A stretch of 64,000 bases of DNA from Leidyana gryllorum EB-2025a (GCA_048772705.1 JBLWGC010000224.1:62001-126000), one strand, 5' to 3'; positions 10,326 through 20,995 are shown, numbered from the stretch's first letter. Notes: a model not told the origin generated them from the sequence alone. A program made the numbers and translations.

Positions 10326-11813
10326 ATGAGAGAGATTGTGTCTCTTCACTTCGGCCAGGCCGGTGTCCAGACAGGATCAGCTTCATGGGAGCTCTTCTGC
10401 TTGGAGCATGGTGTGCAACCGGACGGAACGATGCCGGAAGAGATGCGGATTAGTCAGCTGAGCTCGGAGAAATCCGGGCCGCGGACTGATAACGACTCCT
10501 TCTCTACGTTCTTCCAGGAGTCCTCCGCTGGCCGCTACGTTCCCCGCTGTGTTATGGTGGATCTCGAGCCTTCCGTCATTGATGGAATCCGCTCGGGTCC
10601 CTATAAGCAGCTGTTCAACCCCGACATGATGGTTACGGGCAAAGAAGACGCTGCCAACAACTTTGCCCGTGGCCATTACACCGTGGGGAAAGAGATTAGC
10701 GACCACGTGTTGGAGAAAATTCGCCGCACAGTCGACCAATGCGGTTGTCTGCAAGGCTTCACCATCTTCCACGCCGTGGGCGGCGGCACGGGTTCCGGTC
10801 TGACTGCCCTGTTGTCCGAAATGCTGTCTGAAGAATACTACCGGAAGAGCAAGTTCCACTTCTCCAATTGGCCATCCCCGCAAATTGCCACCGCCGTTGT
10901 TGAACCCTACAACGCGATCATGACCACTCATTCCCTGTTGGAGCACTCCGACGTTTCCGTCGTGCTTGACAACGAAGCCATCTACGACATCTGCAAGCGC
11001 AATTTGGATGTTGAGCGCCCTGCCTACAATAACCTCAACCGCATGGTTTGCCAGGTCATCTCCTCGCTGACGGCGTCACTACGCTTCTCGGGCGACCTCA
11101 ATATGGATATCAACGAATTCCAGACCAATCTGGTCCCCTACCCCCGCATACACTTCATGTTGTCCTCCTACGCCCCCATCATCTCATCCCACAAGGCAAC
11201 TCATGAGACCATGTCGGTGAACGACATCACCACGGCCGCCTTCGAACCCTATTCCATGATGGCCAAATGTGACCCACGTCACGGCAAGTACATGGCTTGC
11301 TGCCTCATGTATAGGTAAGTCGCTGGGCTCTACCAGAGCTGTTGCTATCTTCTTCCTTTCATCAGGGGTGATCTGACTCCCAAAGATGTGACTACGGCGA
11401 TATCGCACATGCGAACTAAGGCTTCGGTTCGGTTCGTGGATTGGTGCCCTACCGGTTTCAAAACAGGCATCAACTCCCAGCCGCCAACGTCGGTCCCCGA
11501 CTCGGGTATTGCTATCGTGCCACGTGCGGTAGCCATGATCTCGAACTCTACATCGCTCGCCACCGTCTTCGAACGTATTACGGAGAAGTTTGATGCAATG
11601 TATGCCCGACGCGCCTTCGTTCACTGGTACGTTGACATCATTGTGCGCAGTCATTTTCAATTCATTCGAAACAGGTTTGTTGGTGAAGGTATGGAGGAAG
11701 GCGAATTGTCGGAGGCTCGTGAAGACTTGGCCTGCTTGGAGAGGGACTATGAAGAGGTCCAACAGGACAACACCGTTGTCGACGAGCAGGATGACGGGTA
11801 CATTGAATGCTAG
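10326..11813 (+). CDS. Divergent alpha-tubulin
   Basis: Alpha-tubulin subunit of microtubules, 462 residues, exons 10326-11314, 11366-11626 and 11675-11813. The third junction is fixed by restoring the alpha motif [18 protein letters not shown]; reading through would insert 16 foreign residues. Diagnostic motifs are start MREIV, nucleotide loop GGGTGSG, and [19 protein letters not shown]. Odd points: the loop holding Lys40 in canonical alpha-tubulin is longer by roughly seven residues, with no clear Lys40 equivalent. Internal substitutions are many for such a conserved protein, and the C-terminus ends DDGYIEC, so the detyrosination-type terminal Tyr is absent. This suggests a specialised isotype, with a canonical copy expected elsewhere. 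The stop is 1 bp from the stop of the opposing gene. Confidence 0.95.
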
Positions 11814-11814
11814 A

Positions 11815-12622
11815 CTAGCCTGCTGCTAAGTAGTGATTGATCCATTTCGTTATCTCCGTCCATCTTGGATCATCTGCCCCCGCCCGAACATTTGTTACTG
11901 CATATGAGAACCGCGACTGGTGGAGTGATCTCAACGTGGACACATTGTATAACCGAATCAAATGCTTCAGCACCTATACGAGTTTGGATTAATGATGAGA
12001 AAAGTTGATGTCACCTGTGTTCCATTGTGACTCATTTCCGTTGGATTCTCGGGGTTGGAATACTCTCCCCAGTCATTGAACAATAAGACGAAGAAGGCCG
12101 TTTCGAAAGTCGAGGATGCCATGATTTCGGCAATCCAACCTTTCGCCAACGCCACCTCTTCGGTCCGCCACTCCATCATGGACACCACCCAGATGACCCC
12201 ACGAACAAAGATGTTCTTGAAACAGTCCAAATGTGACCGCATCATCTGCCAGTCACCTGACACCTGAAGCATTAAGTGCTATGTGACACCCAAGTTCTCA
12301 TCGCGCACCCTCCACTCACATCCCACAAATACACAGGTTTGTCATCTATTTGACACGGCTCCATATGGAAGGTGGGCGTGGGTCCCAGTATCCTGTCGAG
12401 GTGTTCTGCGTCCACAGTGGGTGTCTTGAGTTTCAAGAAGAGAGTCGTCTTCCCACTGTTCTGTGGTCCCATGATCAAAATGTGAGGTACAGTGCCGAAA
12501 AAGGAGTCTGGATCGTCTAACCCTACGGGATCGAAGAATTGCTTCACCTGCAGGGCTTTCCAATGTTCTTCGTCGACCTCCTTATCTTCATCGTCGCGCC
12601 CTCTGCATAAAGCTGCGCCCAT
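11815..12622 (-). CDS. Arf-like small GTPase with degenerate G motifs
   Basis: Arf/Arl-family protein, 236 residues, exons 12320-12622, 12015-12263 and 11815-11973, all phase 0 (introns 56 and 41 nt). It begins MGAALC, giving a Gly2 myristoylation site and a nearby Cys. The P-loop GPQNSGKTT is intact. Switch II reads WDVSGD instead of WDxGGQ, so the catalytic Gln is missing. The NKxD base-recognition motif is not recognisable where VLLFND occurs. The last exon aligns with the Arf C-terminal helix (TEITKWINHYL). It may bind nucleotide poorly or not hydrolyse GTP (inference). Tail-to-tail with alpha-tubulin, 1 bp between stop codons. About 31 bp downstream of the preceding same-strand gene. Confidence 0.8.
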
Positions 12623-12653
12623 GGATACAACGCATGTATCTGCTCCCTGGCAT

Positions 12654-14174
12654 TTATTCTGGCCGCAAAGGGAAAGAGACAACAGATCCGTGCGAATTAA
12701 GCACTCCAGTCACATTTGCCAGATCAATCCATCTTTCCACCGGGTCGTTACCCACATGAGCCTTCAAAAAGCTTCTCCGGGTGTCCAGGTCCGCTTCACT
12801 TGCACTGCCGTCCTCGGCTACCTTGCAAGCGTGGAGCATATCACTCGCCATGTAACACGCCCACTCGATGCCAGTCGGCAGTAAATAGGTGGGATGCTCG
12901 AAATGGTTTAATTCTCTCTTGCATTCGAAAACTGTCAACAGTTGATGCATGTTGCCCGTCACCACAACTCTCACCTTTGTGCTTGTCGTTCCAGACAACT
13001 CGAATGCGACCGTTTGTACCCCAGATCGTCCAGTCCAGTACTCTGAAAGGACTCCGGACGACCGTCAGACTGCCCCTACGTCCCTCTTCGAACAGCAGAT
13101 CACAGACTGCACTTGTGTACTCTGAGGCTGCGAGTGACAGAGAATCTTAGTACAAAAACACTTACCTTCGCCTTCCACTGTGGTAGCTCCCGTGAGACTC
13201 TGGACTCTCCCAAACACTTTGCGTAGCATCGCCAAACCCGCACTCATGGTACTGTAGAGCTGATGGGTCGAGAACGCTCCGGTGGTGTACTTCGTCTCCA
13301 AGTGAGCCTTGAAGACATTCATCAGTCTCTGGCGACACTGTACAATGATTGCATTCGTTTGTTCATTATCAAGTTCCCATAGAACATGACTCATTGTTAA
13401 TTGTGAACCTGTCACCGTGCCCACATCGGGCAGGATTTTCTGTAACTAGGGACCATTTGTCATCATTGCTGAGGCTCCTGAACTCACTTTGTTGATGAAA
13501 GTCTCATAACGGGCCGGCTCGAGTGTCAGCCAGAGAGGCGACAGCTCGTCTTCGATTGGACGGGGCGCTCCCATAATCAAAGAGCTCACTTCTGCTACCT
13601 CCTGCGCATCGATCGTGGGCAAAGTAACGGACAGGACGTGGAGCGTATTCTTCGGAGCGGTCGAGATGTTCTCACGAATGAATTCCACCTAAAGTGCATC
13701 GGAGAATACCCAAAATACGACAAAGCAGATCGCTTACGTGACGTCCTGGAGGGAGAGCGACCACCACCAGACCCAAGTCAGGGACCAATTCTCTCGCAAC
13801 GGGCACAGCCAGCTACTGCTGTGATTGGCTGAAGGAGCGATACCACATTACCTTCGCATATTTGCAATTTGGACAGTTGCGTTCATGCGCAGCACCATGA
13901 AGGACCACAATTTGTTCCTGGAACATGTCTTTGAGGATCTGTCGAGCAAAGTATGACAACGGCCGTTGTGAAGCGGATACCTCAGCGACAGCGAGCGCAA
14001 GAGCAGTACTGGGAGCCCATACAGCTTTGATTGTTACTTTCTTGTGTATCTGGATCAATGTCAGGGCGAGGGCGACATCTGAGGTGCTCGATCTTGGAAG
14101 CTCAGCGTAGATTGGTTACCTTCGATGTCGCAGGGCTGCTGGGGTCCAACTGCCAGCAGCGCCGAAAGTGTCAT
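12654..14174 (-). CDS. Conserved-looking protein of unknown function, multi-exon
   Basis: Seven or eight short exons join in one frame from ATG 14174 (MTLSALLAVGPQQ) to the stop at 12654. The clearest introns are 14079-14119 (41 nt), one either side of a small exon ending at LVVVALPPGRH, and one ending in TTGACAG near 12956. The protein is about 390-400 residues, mixed alpha/beta, with a single CPNCKYAK half-knuckle and a final section rich in aromatic residues (FEHPTYLLPTGIEWACYM). I do not recognise the family. Good codon use and clean splicing make it a real gene. It is head-to-head with the ZRANB2-like gene across only 21 bp. Confidence 0.68.
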
Positions 14175-14195
14175 TGACCAAAAAAATATGAATCA
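14175..14195. promoter_or_regulatory. 21-bp head-to-head intergenic space
   Basis: Only 21 bp separate the two opposing start codons (14174 and 14196). The space holds the A-run GACCAAAAAAATATG. The 5' UTRs, if any, must extend into the opposite gene, so this is either a minimal bidirectional promoter or start points lie within the coding regions. Confidence 0.45.
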
Positions 14196-15086
14196 ATGAT
14201 GCGAGTTGGAGAGCCACAAGGCCAAGATGAACCTCCCCTAGCAGGTGAAGAGACCGATGAGCCCGCACTGACAATCCCTGTGCGTCGGGGGGGTCGACCG
14301 ATGCGTGAAGGAGACTGGGAGTGCGCTTGTGGGAACGTAAACTTTGCAAAGCGGACACGATGTAACAAATGTGGCGTCTTAAAGCCCAAGAATCTGGCCC
14401 CGACCCCTCAACCTAAACCACTCGGAGGTGAAGATGGAGAGATCAGTGGGCCTCCCGGAGCTTTGAAGAAGGGCGATTGGATGTGCTCAGGGTATGTCTG
14501 GCTGCATGTGGAGAACTGATAATGACGATGGTTTGCAGATGTCAAAATGTTAATTGGGCAAGGCGAGAGCGATGCAATCTGTGTCACGCTCTGAAACCAG
14601 CACTTCAGAAGGACGCGGATGCAAAGCGGACTGGACGTGCTGGCGGGCACTTCGACCTGCAGGATCCGTAAGCGTTCAAATACAACAGCTGAAATGGTTT
14701 TCGTTTCACAGTGCTGATCGACTGACGCACGATTCAGATGATGGTGAGTGAAATGTAAATAAAGATCCAGTTATGGAACTAGTCAATGATCTTGATAGAG
14801 GAATTCGACGAGTTCGGACGGAAAAAGCGGAAACGACAACGCTCTACCCCGACTCGACCTGATCCACTTCCTGCTGCATCAGCCTCGCCTCACCCGAATA
14901 CGGAGCGAGTGAAGCTAGTTTTTCCCCCCGCCCCCATCAGCGAGTCGGAGTCGGAGAACGAAGACGGTAAGTTACCCTCTGGTCGTACGAAGCCATTTTT
15001 TTCTGACCTCAGCAATGGGCCCCGCCACGGGGAAACGGCAAATGTACCATCGTCCCACACGCGCAGCTCATGGTGGTCGACGATAA
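14196..15086 (+). CDS. ZRANB2-like splicing-associated zinc-finger protein
   Basis: RanBP2-type zinc-finger RNA-binding protein, 232 residues from five exons (14196-14491, 14539-14667, 14712-14743, 14799-14966, 15013-15086). Finger 1 is GDWECACGNVNFAKRTRC..C. Finger 2 spans an intron: GDWMCSGC + QNVNWARRERC..C. A short acidic linker then leads to EEFDEFGRKKRKRQRS, closely matching the conserved EYDEFGRKKKK element after the fingers of human ZRANB2, a spliceosome-associated factor that binds single-stranded 5' splice-site-like RNA. The long Ser/Arg domain of the animal protein is missing. The last splice (15012/15013) is chosen for its CTGAC..CTCAG acceptor; without it the frame would run to 15139. 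Confidence 0.85.
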
Positions 15087-15215
15087 GGTTATTCGGGGGT
15101 CACCGCTGCTGCTGGAAGGGTGGGGGGCGGCGTCGGTAAAGCGTCACGGTATACTTTGATATACACCCTGAAGATATGCATGGTGTCAATATATAAATCA
15201 AAGATTGACGATTGC

Positions 15216-16967
15216 TTACGGGCGGCTTCTCCATCGTCCCACACATTCCCCACGGATGCAAAAAGTGCCTTTGGCCAGCTCCGGCGGGGGACTCGGGGTT
15301 GGTGACGCGCTTGATGGTGTTGGAGCCGGAGCAGTCTGAGAAAGTAGGGTACTCTCCAAACTAGTCACCTCCTGACCAATAGGAAGGACTTTGCTCTGTT
15401 GCGTCAAATTCTCCAAAACTTCAACCTCATCGTCATCTTCGTCCTCCGAAGTCTCAATCTCAGATTCGCCTTCACCCTCAGCAGCAGTTTGCTTCTCATC
15501 ATCACTGGAGGAACGGGATGTTATCGGGGAAGGTACTCCCGACCCGACCTTCACAGGAGATGTAGAACAGGATAACCGAGTCAGATCATCCGGCGTTGCT
15601 GTAGGGTGCGTCACAACTTTCTCAGTCATGACTTGTCCTTGCATTGCGGCCACGTCGGCAAGATGCAGATTTGCCGACAGGCCAGTACTCTCATTCAGCT
15701 GCAGTTCTTTCACCTGCTGCTGGTGGGAGGCCTCCACCTCGTTCTCGCCACTGGGGGAGGGCGTTAACTGAGGCGGGCACTCCTCCGTGGCTTCGTATTG
15801 GGCAGTTTCCAAAACCGAAACAGGACTATGGTGGGCCCCAGAATCAGAGTCAACCACTTCTCCTCTCTCAAGCAATACTGGAGAGGACGATGAGGACGAG
15901 GAAACGACTTCTTCAGGCTTGGGAGTCACCGAAGAAGCCGAAGACGGAGAGAGCGAAGATACCACAAGTTCTTGTGCATTGACTTGTGGATCCTTTGGGT
16001 CTCTGGGGAGAGATTGCAAGGAGCCCATGGGCGAAGACGACAACTCGGACTCCCCTCCGAGCAGGTCTTGACCGCCCTCACTCTCGTCTCCTGAAGACGA
16101 GATTTCACTCACGGCAGCATCAAACTGTCGTAATTCGCGTCTTCTGACCAGATAGAAAGTAGGAAACTGTAACAGCGTATCAATCCCGAGTTGTGGTGGT
16201 ACTTTGCACTTACTTCAATAACTACACAGTCCGCCAACGAGTCCTTCAACCGGTAATCCAGGTCGAGTAGCAAATATCCGCGAACATTTACTGGTTGAGA
16301 AAAGTCTTCCATCAAAACGGCAACGTTGTCAATGCTACAACCAGAGGGCAGCTGAGGCTCCACTAGCTGACGAAGAATCGTGTCATGTGACACACTGCAT
16401 GTTCCAAATCAACTTTGCTCAGATAGCCTCCTTAAAGGCAGTGACTTACGCTTTATCAAATTTCGATTGTAAAGAAGCACCCAGATGATTCTCGTATTGG
16501 CAGCGCCAGCGAATCTTGCGGTTATTCTTGCTATTAGATAGACAAGTAGTATTTTCACGACGCCGCTGAAAACGCGGCGGCACCATCTTGAGTATCACCC
16601 GGGATTCTTCTGCTTTTTGACGTATAGCCTTGAAGCTCGCGTTGCCGTGCTTCGACTTGTTGGCCAGCCCAGGAGTCGTCAGACCAAACTTCTCGGACGA
16701 CACTCCCGCGTCATAGCGAGCACTGCATTCGATAGCTCGGCCAACTTTCTCCAGAAATCTAAAGTCACGGGCCATGTCATCGTCGTTCATGTCTCTCAAG
16801 GAACGGTCAGCTACTTCTGGAGCCGAACCCGCGCATTTGTCTTGATCTTTATGCTCTCCTGTGCACTGCGCTGAACATGTCTCCATTTGGCACTGGGGGC
16901 ATCGATATATAGCAGGCCTTTCCATGCATACTTTGCAGGTCCGGGCCGCTCGCTTAAGTGGTGGCAT
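15216..16967 (-). CDS. BCD1: Box C/D snoRNP assembly factor Bcd1 (zf-HIT)
   Basis: Nuclear factor needed for box C/D snoRNA accumulation. Exons 16450-16967, 16214-16394 and 15216-16166 give 549 residues. It opens with a zf-HIT finger at about residues 10-48 (CKVCMERPAIYRCPQC then CSAQC..H..C). Next comes the family signature MARDFRFLEKVGRAI. The conserved C-terminal fold follows after the first intron and ends VVIE + FPTFYLVRR. The last 280 residues are a highly acidic Ser/Glu-rich tail, much longer than in yeast or human Bcd1. The ATG at 16967 is 19 bp from the ATG of the divergent DA1-like gene; a longer upstream frame is shadow. Confidence 0.88.
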
Positions 16968-16986
16968 ACTTGCAAAAATAATTATA
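16968..16986. promoter_or_regulatory. 19-bp head-to-head intergenic space
   Basis: The start codons of Bcd1 (16967, minus) and the DA1-like gene (16987, plus) are separated by 19 bp, ACTTGCAAAAATAATTATA. The CAAAAA core resembles that in two other short divergent spaces of this window. Confidence 0.45.
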
Positions 16987-17898
16987 ATGGCTGAGGGGGG
17001 TTGTGGCCGTTGTGGCAGGTCCAGCCGCAAACTAGTCCGTTCTTCGGACTTCTGGGGGACTTCGTACTGCGAATCGTGCATTAGGTTGCACAGCTGCGCA
17101 TCCTGCGGCCGGCGCACGACCAAAAGCCCAACCTGTGCCCGCTGTTCCGATTGGGGAATCTGTTCCACCTATGGAGACCTGCAAACGTGTGCGGTGCGCG
17201 CTCTATCTTTCCTCGAGCAATCAGTGGGTTTAAGGTTCACAGAGGAAATGCTGGACCAACAACGGAACGGCCATGCGAGAACTCGGGACCGCTACTTCAT
17301 CGCGAGTCTTTGTGATCCCAGACCGGCAGCTTACCAAGTATCTCAGAAGATATCAAAGGTTGAGGCGTCCTGTGGCATCCCAGCGCCATGGCACCCGTAC
17401 AAAGAGATCATCAAGTTACTGAAAATTAACTTTTTCCCCGACGAAACTGATCTAGTGGATACCAAACGATGTCTATACGGACGCACACGCACATCGATGT
17501 TGGGCAGCGTAACCAGTGTACAAGTAGCACGCGGTCTTCCGACCAGAAGGGTGGAAGCGACTTTGGCTCACGAATTAACTCATGCTTGGCTCCACCTAAG
17601 GCGAAGCTTGACTCCGGCTCTTCTCAATTCCACCTGGATGGTGCACAATACAGAGCCGGAGACCACTGATGAAGAAGGTTTGTGCAACGCAGTCGCCCTT
17701 GCTTATCATGAGTCGGCGTCAGTCCCGACCAAAATGGCGCATCTGGTGCAATTTTGGAAACATCAGATCCGGAGTGGGCGGTTCTCAACCGCTACGTCAC
17801 GAGCGCTTTTGATCGCCTCCAGCAGGGGCTGGAATCACGTTATACTCCATGTCGCAACTACAGGTCGACTACCCATGCGCTTCACAGGGCAGCGATAG
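16987..17898 (+). CDS. DA1-type zinc metallopeptidase with N-terminal Cys-rich fingers
   Basis: Intronless 303-residue protein. The first 60 residues hold several CxxC pairs (CGRC, CESC, CASC, CARC) like the LIM/zinc region of plant DA1. Residues about 180-300 match the DA1-like C-terminal domain: GLPTRRVEATLAHELTHAW with the HExxH zinc site near residue 194, a downstream EEGLCNA carrying the expected third ligand Glu, and a terminal RGWNHVILHVATTGRLPM like the conserved KTL..I..TGRFP end of DA1. In plants DA1 is a ubiquitin-activated peptidase limiting organ growth. Its role here is unknown, and I see no ubiquitin-interacting motifs. The stop codon lies inside the opposing gene: the two CDS overlap by 17 bp. 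Confidence 0.8.
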   Translation: MAEGGCGRCGRSSRKLVRSSDFWGTSYCESCIRLHSCASCGRRTTKSPTCARCSDWGICSTYGDLQTCAVRALSFLEQSVGLRFTEEMLDQQRNGHARTRDRYFIASLCDPRPAAYQVSQKISKVEASCGIPAPWHPYKEIIKLLKINFFPDETDLVDTKRCLYGRTRTSMLGSVTSVQVARGLPTRRVEATLAHELTHAWLHLRRSLTPALLNSTWMVHNTEPETTDEEGLCNAVALAYHESASVPTKMAHLVQFWKHQIRSGRFSTATSRALLIASSRGWNHVILHVATTGRLPMRFTGQR

Positions 17899-19876
17899 GA
17901 CTTGTGGTACTACCCGTTTCCTCGCGGAATTCCATGGTAAAAGCCTCAATGTCGGCCACAAGCGACTCCTCATGCATTTTCTTCAAGAGACGCAACTGCA
18001 ATTGCAGGGAGTGCATGCAAGTAGTTAGATAGTTAATATGGTGTACCTGACGTATAAACGCTTGCTCGCGACTATATAAAGCCACTGTGTGCAAAAACTG
18101 AGTTTTGGTCCCTGTGGATGATAAAAGACATAAAACTTTGAAACTCCGTCCCTCCATCGATGCCTCACCCAATGTAGAGGCATGAAGAGCCAACAAGCCC
18201 GTTTCTGTGGCTCGCATAGTGGCTGCGATCCGTTCCGCAATTGGTGGTGGCGGAGAGATCGCTGCTGACCCAGAGCCATCCCGATTAGGTTGAAGCCACG
18301 GCCGGCATTTGGTGAAACCTGAAAGAGATCGTGTGTCTGATAAATTGATACTTGCTGCCCAAAATTCCATTTGGAGTGTGGCGTGTATAGCACATTCGGG
18401 CATACTCAAGCATGATCAAGCATGATCAAGAAGAATCAAGCACAATCAAGCAGATCATCTAGCACAATTCAGCAATATCTCTTGTGCGTTATGCTGATCG
18501 CGAGCACAATGAAGCAATACAGCTTTGTGCACTGTGCGAATCGGACTGCACCGAGCGAGAATATGCACACTGATCGATGCTGTTCTCTCACAGTGTGTGC
18601 ACCAGTGCGTGGCAGTACACATCGATGATTAGCACAACGACGATGTATACTCACCGTGTCTTTCCACCTCGTCCCTCAGTATTTTGACAGTCTCATCTCG
18701 CTGGCGTTTGTGCAAATTGGACATAAACTGCAGCACTTCTTGCTGGTGATAGGTCAAACCATATATATAGACACAGCTCAGCGAGGACGCTGCCACTCAC
18801 TGGGTTGGCTTTCGGCTTGATCCCACAACGAGTCGGTAGAAGAGGTAAAGCGCCCTTCAGCGCGTCCTCGAACATTGTGTTGATCTCGTCGAGCAGCTGT
18901 GCAACAGTTGCATCCTGCAAAAGTTCGGTCGTGTTTCCGGTCGAAAGTTATACCTACAGCGCGAGAAAGCCGTTTGCACGTTCGGGCAAAAGCAGCAGCA
19001 TCTGTAATACCATGAGTACTCAGTACCTGAGCCTCTATTCTTCGAAACTCATTTTTGGAACTATCTTTCAACAGAAGGTCCTCAATGGAGCCCTGGTAGG
19101 ATGCTTGTACAAACGTTCGGGCGACGCTGGTAGGTGTCTTAGGTGGAACTGGTTCAGTAAAGGTACCTGGCGAGGTCGCTGATAAGCTCAAAATCAGCTT
19201 CCGCGATTTCGGATAATATTATAGCACATGCGAGCGGATGAAGGTCGAGATACGTCTCGATACCCCAAATTTGCTGCCAGCAGCGGATTGCGAGTTGGAG
19301 GAAGGGAGTGGGCGTTTCTTTGGGGGGTGTGTTCATTCTATAACGCACACAAGAAATTTGGCGAGCACAATCACTGTGACTTCCAAAGCTTCTGGTTCTC
19401 CTGGTGTGATCTCTGTGTGAGCTCACATAATCCACATCGGGAGCCCTTGAACCTGTTATCTGGGTAGACAGCATAGTGAGCTTGAATGCCAGTTTTGCCC
19501 CAACAGGGAGGTACTAAATCCTTCTCTACATCCACTTCGAAGGGTGCATTGGTAGGCCATTCGCCACTGAGTAAGGCAAGAACAGATAAAAGAACGCCCC
19601 GCGCACGTAGTAACTCACTAGTCTCCAACTTCCATAGAGTACTGTTTCTCCTCAACTACTTCACCATGCTGCAAGCGTGGGTCCGTCAATTGCACTCCGG
19701 GAGGAAGCACGACGGTTTTGATGACTGTGGGCCGGTATGTGAGCAGTTTCTGTGATGGTTTGATCAATCTTTTGGGGGCTTGTATAAATCCTACTAACCT
19801 TCAGTTGTTTGTCGAAATCTGATCGGCTCTGAACAACGAATTGATCAGGCGGCCCAAGTGACTGAGAGTTTCCCAT
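17882..19876 (-). CDS. MGNSQS-starting (putatively myristoylated) protein, 9 exons
   Basis: Nine exons (19799-19876, 19619-19749, 19453-19566, 19167-19337, 18958-19126, 18801-18914, 18655-18742, 18047-18318, 17882-17995) sum exactly to 417 codons, 416 residues. It starts MGNSQS, an excellent N-myristoylation context, and has no signal peptide. The body is largely helical, with coiled-coil potential near EVLQFMSNLHKRQRDETVKI and at the C-terminus. I do not recognise a family, so the membrane role is inference from the N-terminus alone. Intron 7 (18319-18654) is 336 nt, unusually long here, and contains decamer repeats. One donor (GTTCAAG at 19452) is weak. The 3' end overlaps the DA1-like gene by 17 bp. 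Confidence 0.68.
18401..18450. repeat. 10-bp tandem repeat (CATGATCAAG-type) inside an intron
   Basis: Five units in exact 10-bp register, all ending TCAAG: CATACTCAAG, CATGATCAAG twice, AAGAATCAAG, CACAATCAAG. They lie in the 336-nt intron 18319-18654 of the MGNSQS gene. The rest of that intron is rich in GCAC words and short imperfect inverted repeats. Confidence 0.85.
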
Positions 19877-19948
19877 TATGACTATAGATGCTAGACTTCA
19901 GGTGACTAAGTTATATATAAGCACGTTTCTACACGCTTCAGACGTGCA

Positions 19949-20919
19949 TCACATGCTTATCTTTGTAGCGCCTACTGCCAGCCCGGCAGCCTCCTCACGA
20001 CTTACGGCCGTCGTTGCACCGGCATTACTCATCTGCATGTCCAATTTAATCTTGTCTCCTGGTCGGAAGGCTGGCATGCCTGCGTAAGGACAGCTGGAAC
20101 ACCGGAAAGCATCTCCTAAATAACACTGCAATTGGAATGAGATAGGAATCCTAGAGTTGTGACCAGCACTTACACTTCCACAAGACGATTTAACGTTCCC
20201 CTCCTCAACTCGTCGCTTTGCCTCTTCTGCTCCCAACTCTGCCTCCAACTCCTTGCGGCCACATGAACAATTCGCACATGCCCGCTTTTTGGTGGAGCAG
20301 TCGCTTTTGGTACCCGATCGGGCCTGATAATCAGCCAGAGGATCCTCCTCTACTCCGGTAGCAACGTCTCCTTCAACGACGACTGCGTGATTACACACAC
20401 GTGTCCATAGGGTAAATAAGTTTGGGTTGACTTACAGGGTGCGACCGACCGGGCAGCGCCAGTCTCGAAATTGGGTTTCTCGCAAGCGAACTGGAACAGG
20501 TCTTCCCCCTTGGCATTCTTTTTGGGCTTCAAAACTCGACCTCCGATGAAGCCAGCAAAGAGAGCTTCACGGGATATGGTTGCTTTGACCGCCTCTGTGT
20601 CATGCGACTGGAGCGACAGAAGCATGATTATGTTACGTAGCGATGAGCTTACCGGCAGCAGAACCACGTGCACATTGAGAAGGCCTCGGGGAAGTAATCG
20701 GGCAGAAATTGCATCGAAAAGCTTTCGCCAGGATGGTAGCGTAGCTGCTTGGACCGAAAAACAGTCTATTACATTGTATGGTACTCGTGTTGCGACTTGA
20801 TCAGCATAGAGCTCTTCGTGTGTTGCAATGTCAAATCCTTGTTTTCGATAGTGCTCCACGAACTCTGGAGTCTCCGTGGTACCCTCTAAGACGAGCAAAC
20901 CTCTTGTCTGATTCAACAT
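19949..20919 (-). CDS. DRE2: Anamorsin/Dre2, cytosolic Fe-S cluster assembly
   Basis: Electron-transfer component of the cytosolic iron-sulfur assembly (CIA) pathway, working with the diflavin reductase Tah18. Four exons (20653-20919, 20436-20607, 20174-20382, 19949-20125; introns 45, 53 and 48 nt) give 274 residues. The N-terminal half is the degenerate methyltransferase-like domain (start [13 protein letters not shown]). The C-terminal CIAPIN1 domain carries the first cluster site [16 protein letters not shown] and the second, C-x2-C-x7-C-x2-C, split by the last intron: SSCGS + [20 protein letters not shown]. All cluster cysteines are present. Confidence 0.95.
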
Positions 20920-20995
20920 TCTATGCTACTATACTTTACTTGATAGCGGTTTAGTTTTTTTTTCTGTTAGTCAGTGTCAATGGTAAGGGATCTTC

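Noticed and set aside
11627-11674. In-frame read-through of the third tubulin segment
   Set aside because: The 48 nt are a multiple of three and stop-free, but removal restores the invariant [12 protein letters not shown] motif, so it is an intron.
12055-12267. Plus-strand open frame with coding-like codon use
   Set aside because: It is the shadow of the second exon of the Arf-like gene on the minus strand, which aligns well to Arf proteins.
19010-19030. GTACTG..TTACAG as a 25-nt intron in the MGNSQS gene
   Set aside because: Removing 25 nt breaks the frame, whereas reading through keeps the frame and the exon sum at 417 codons.
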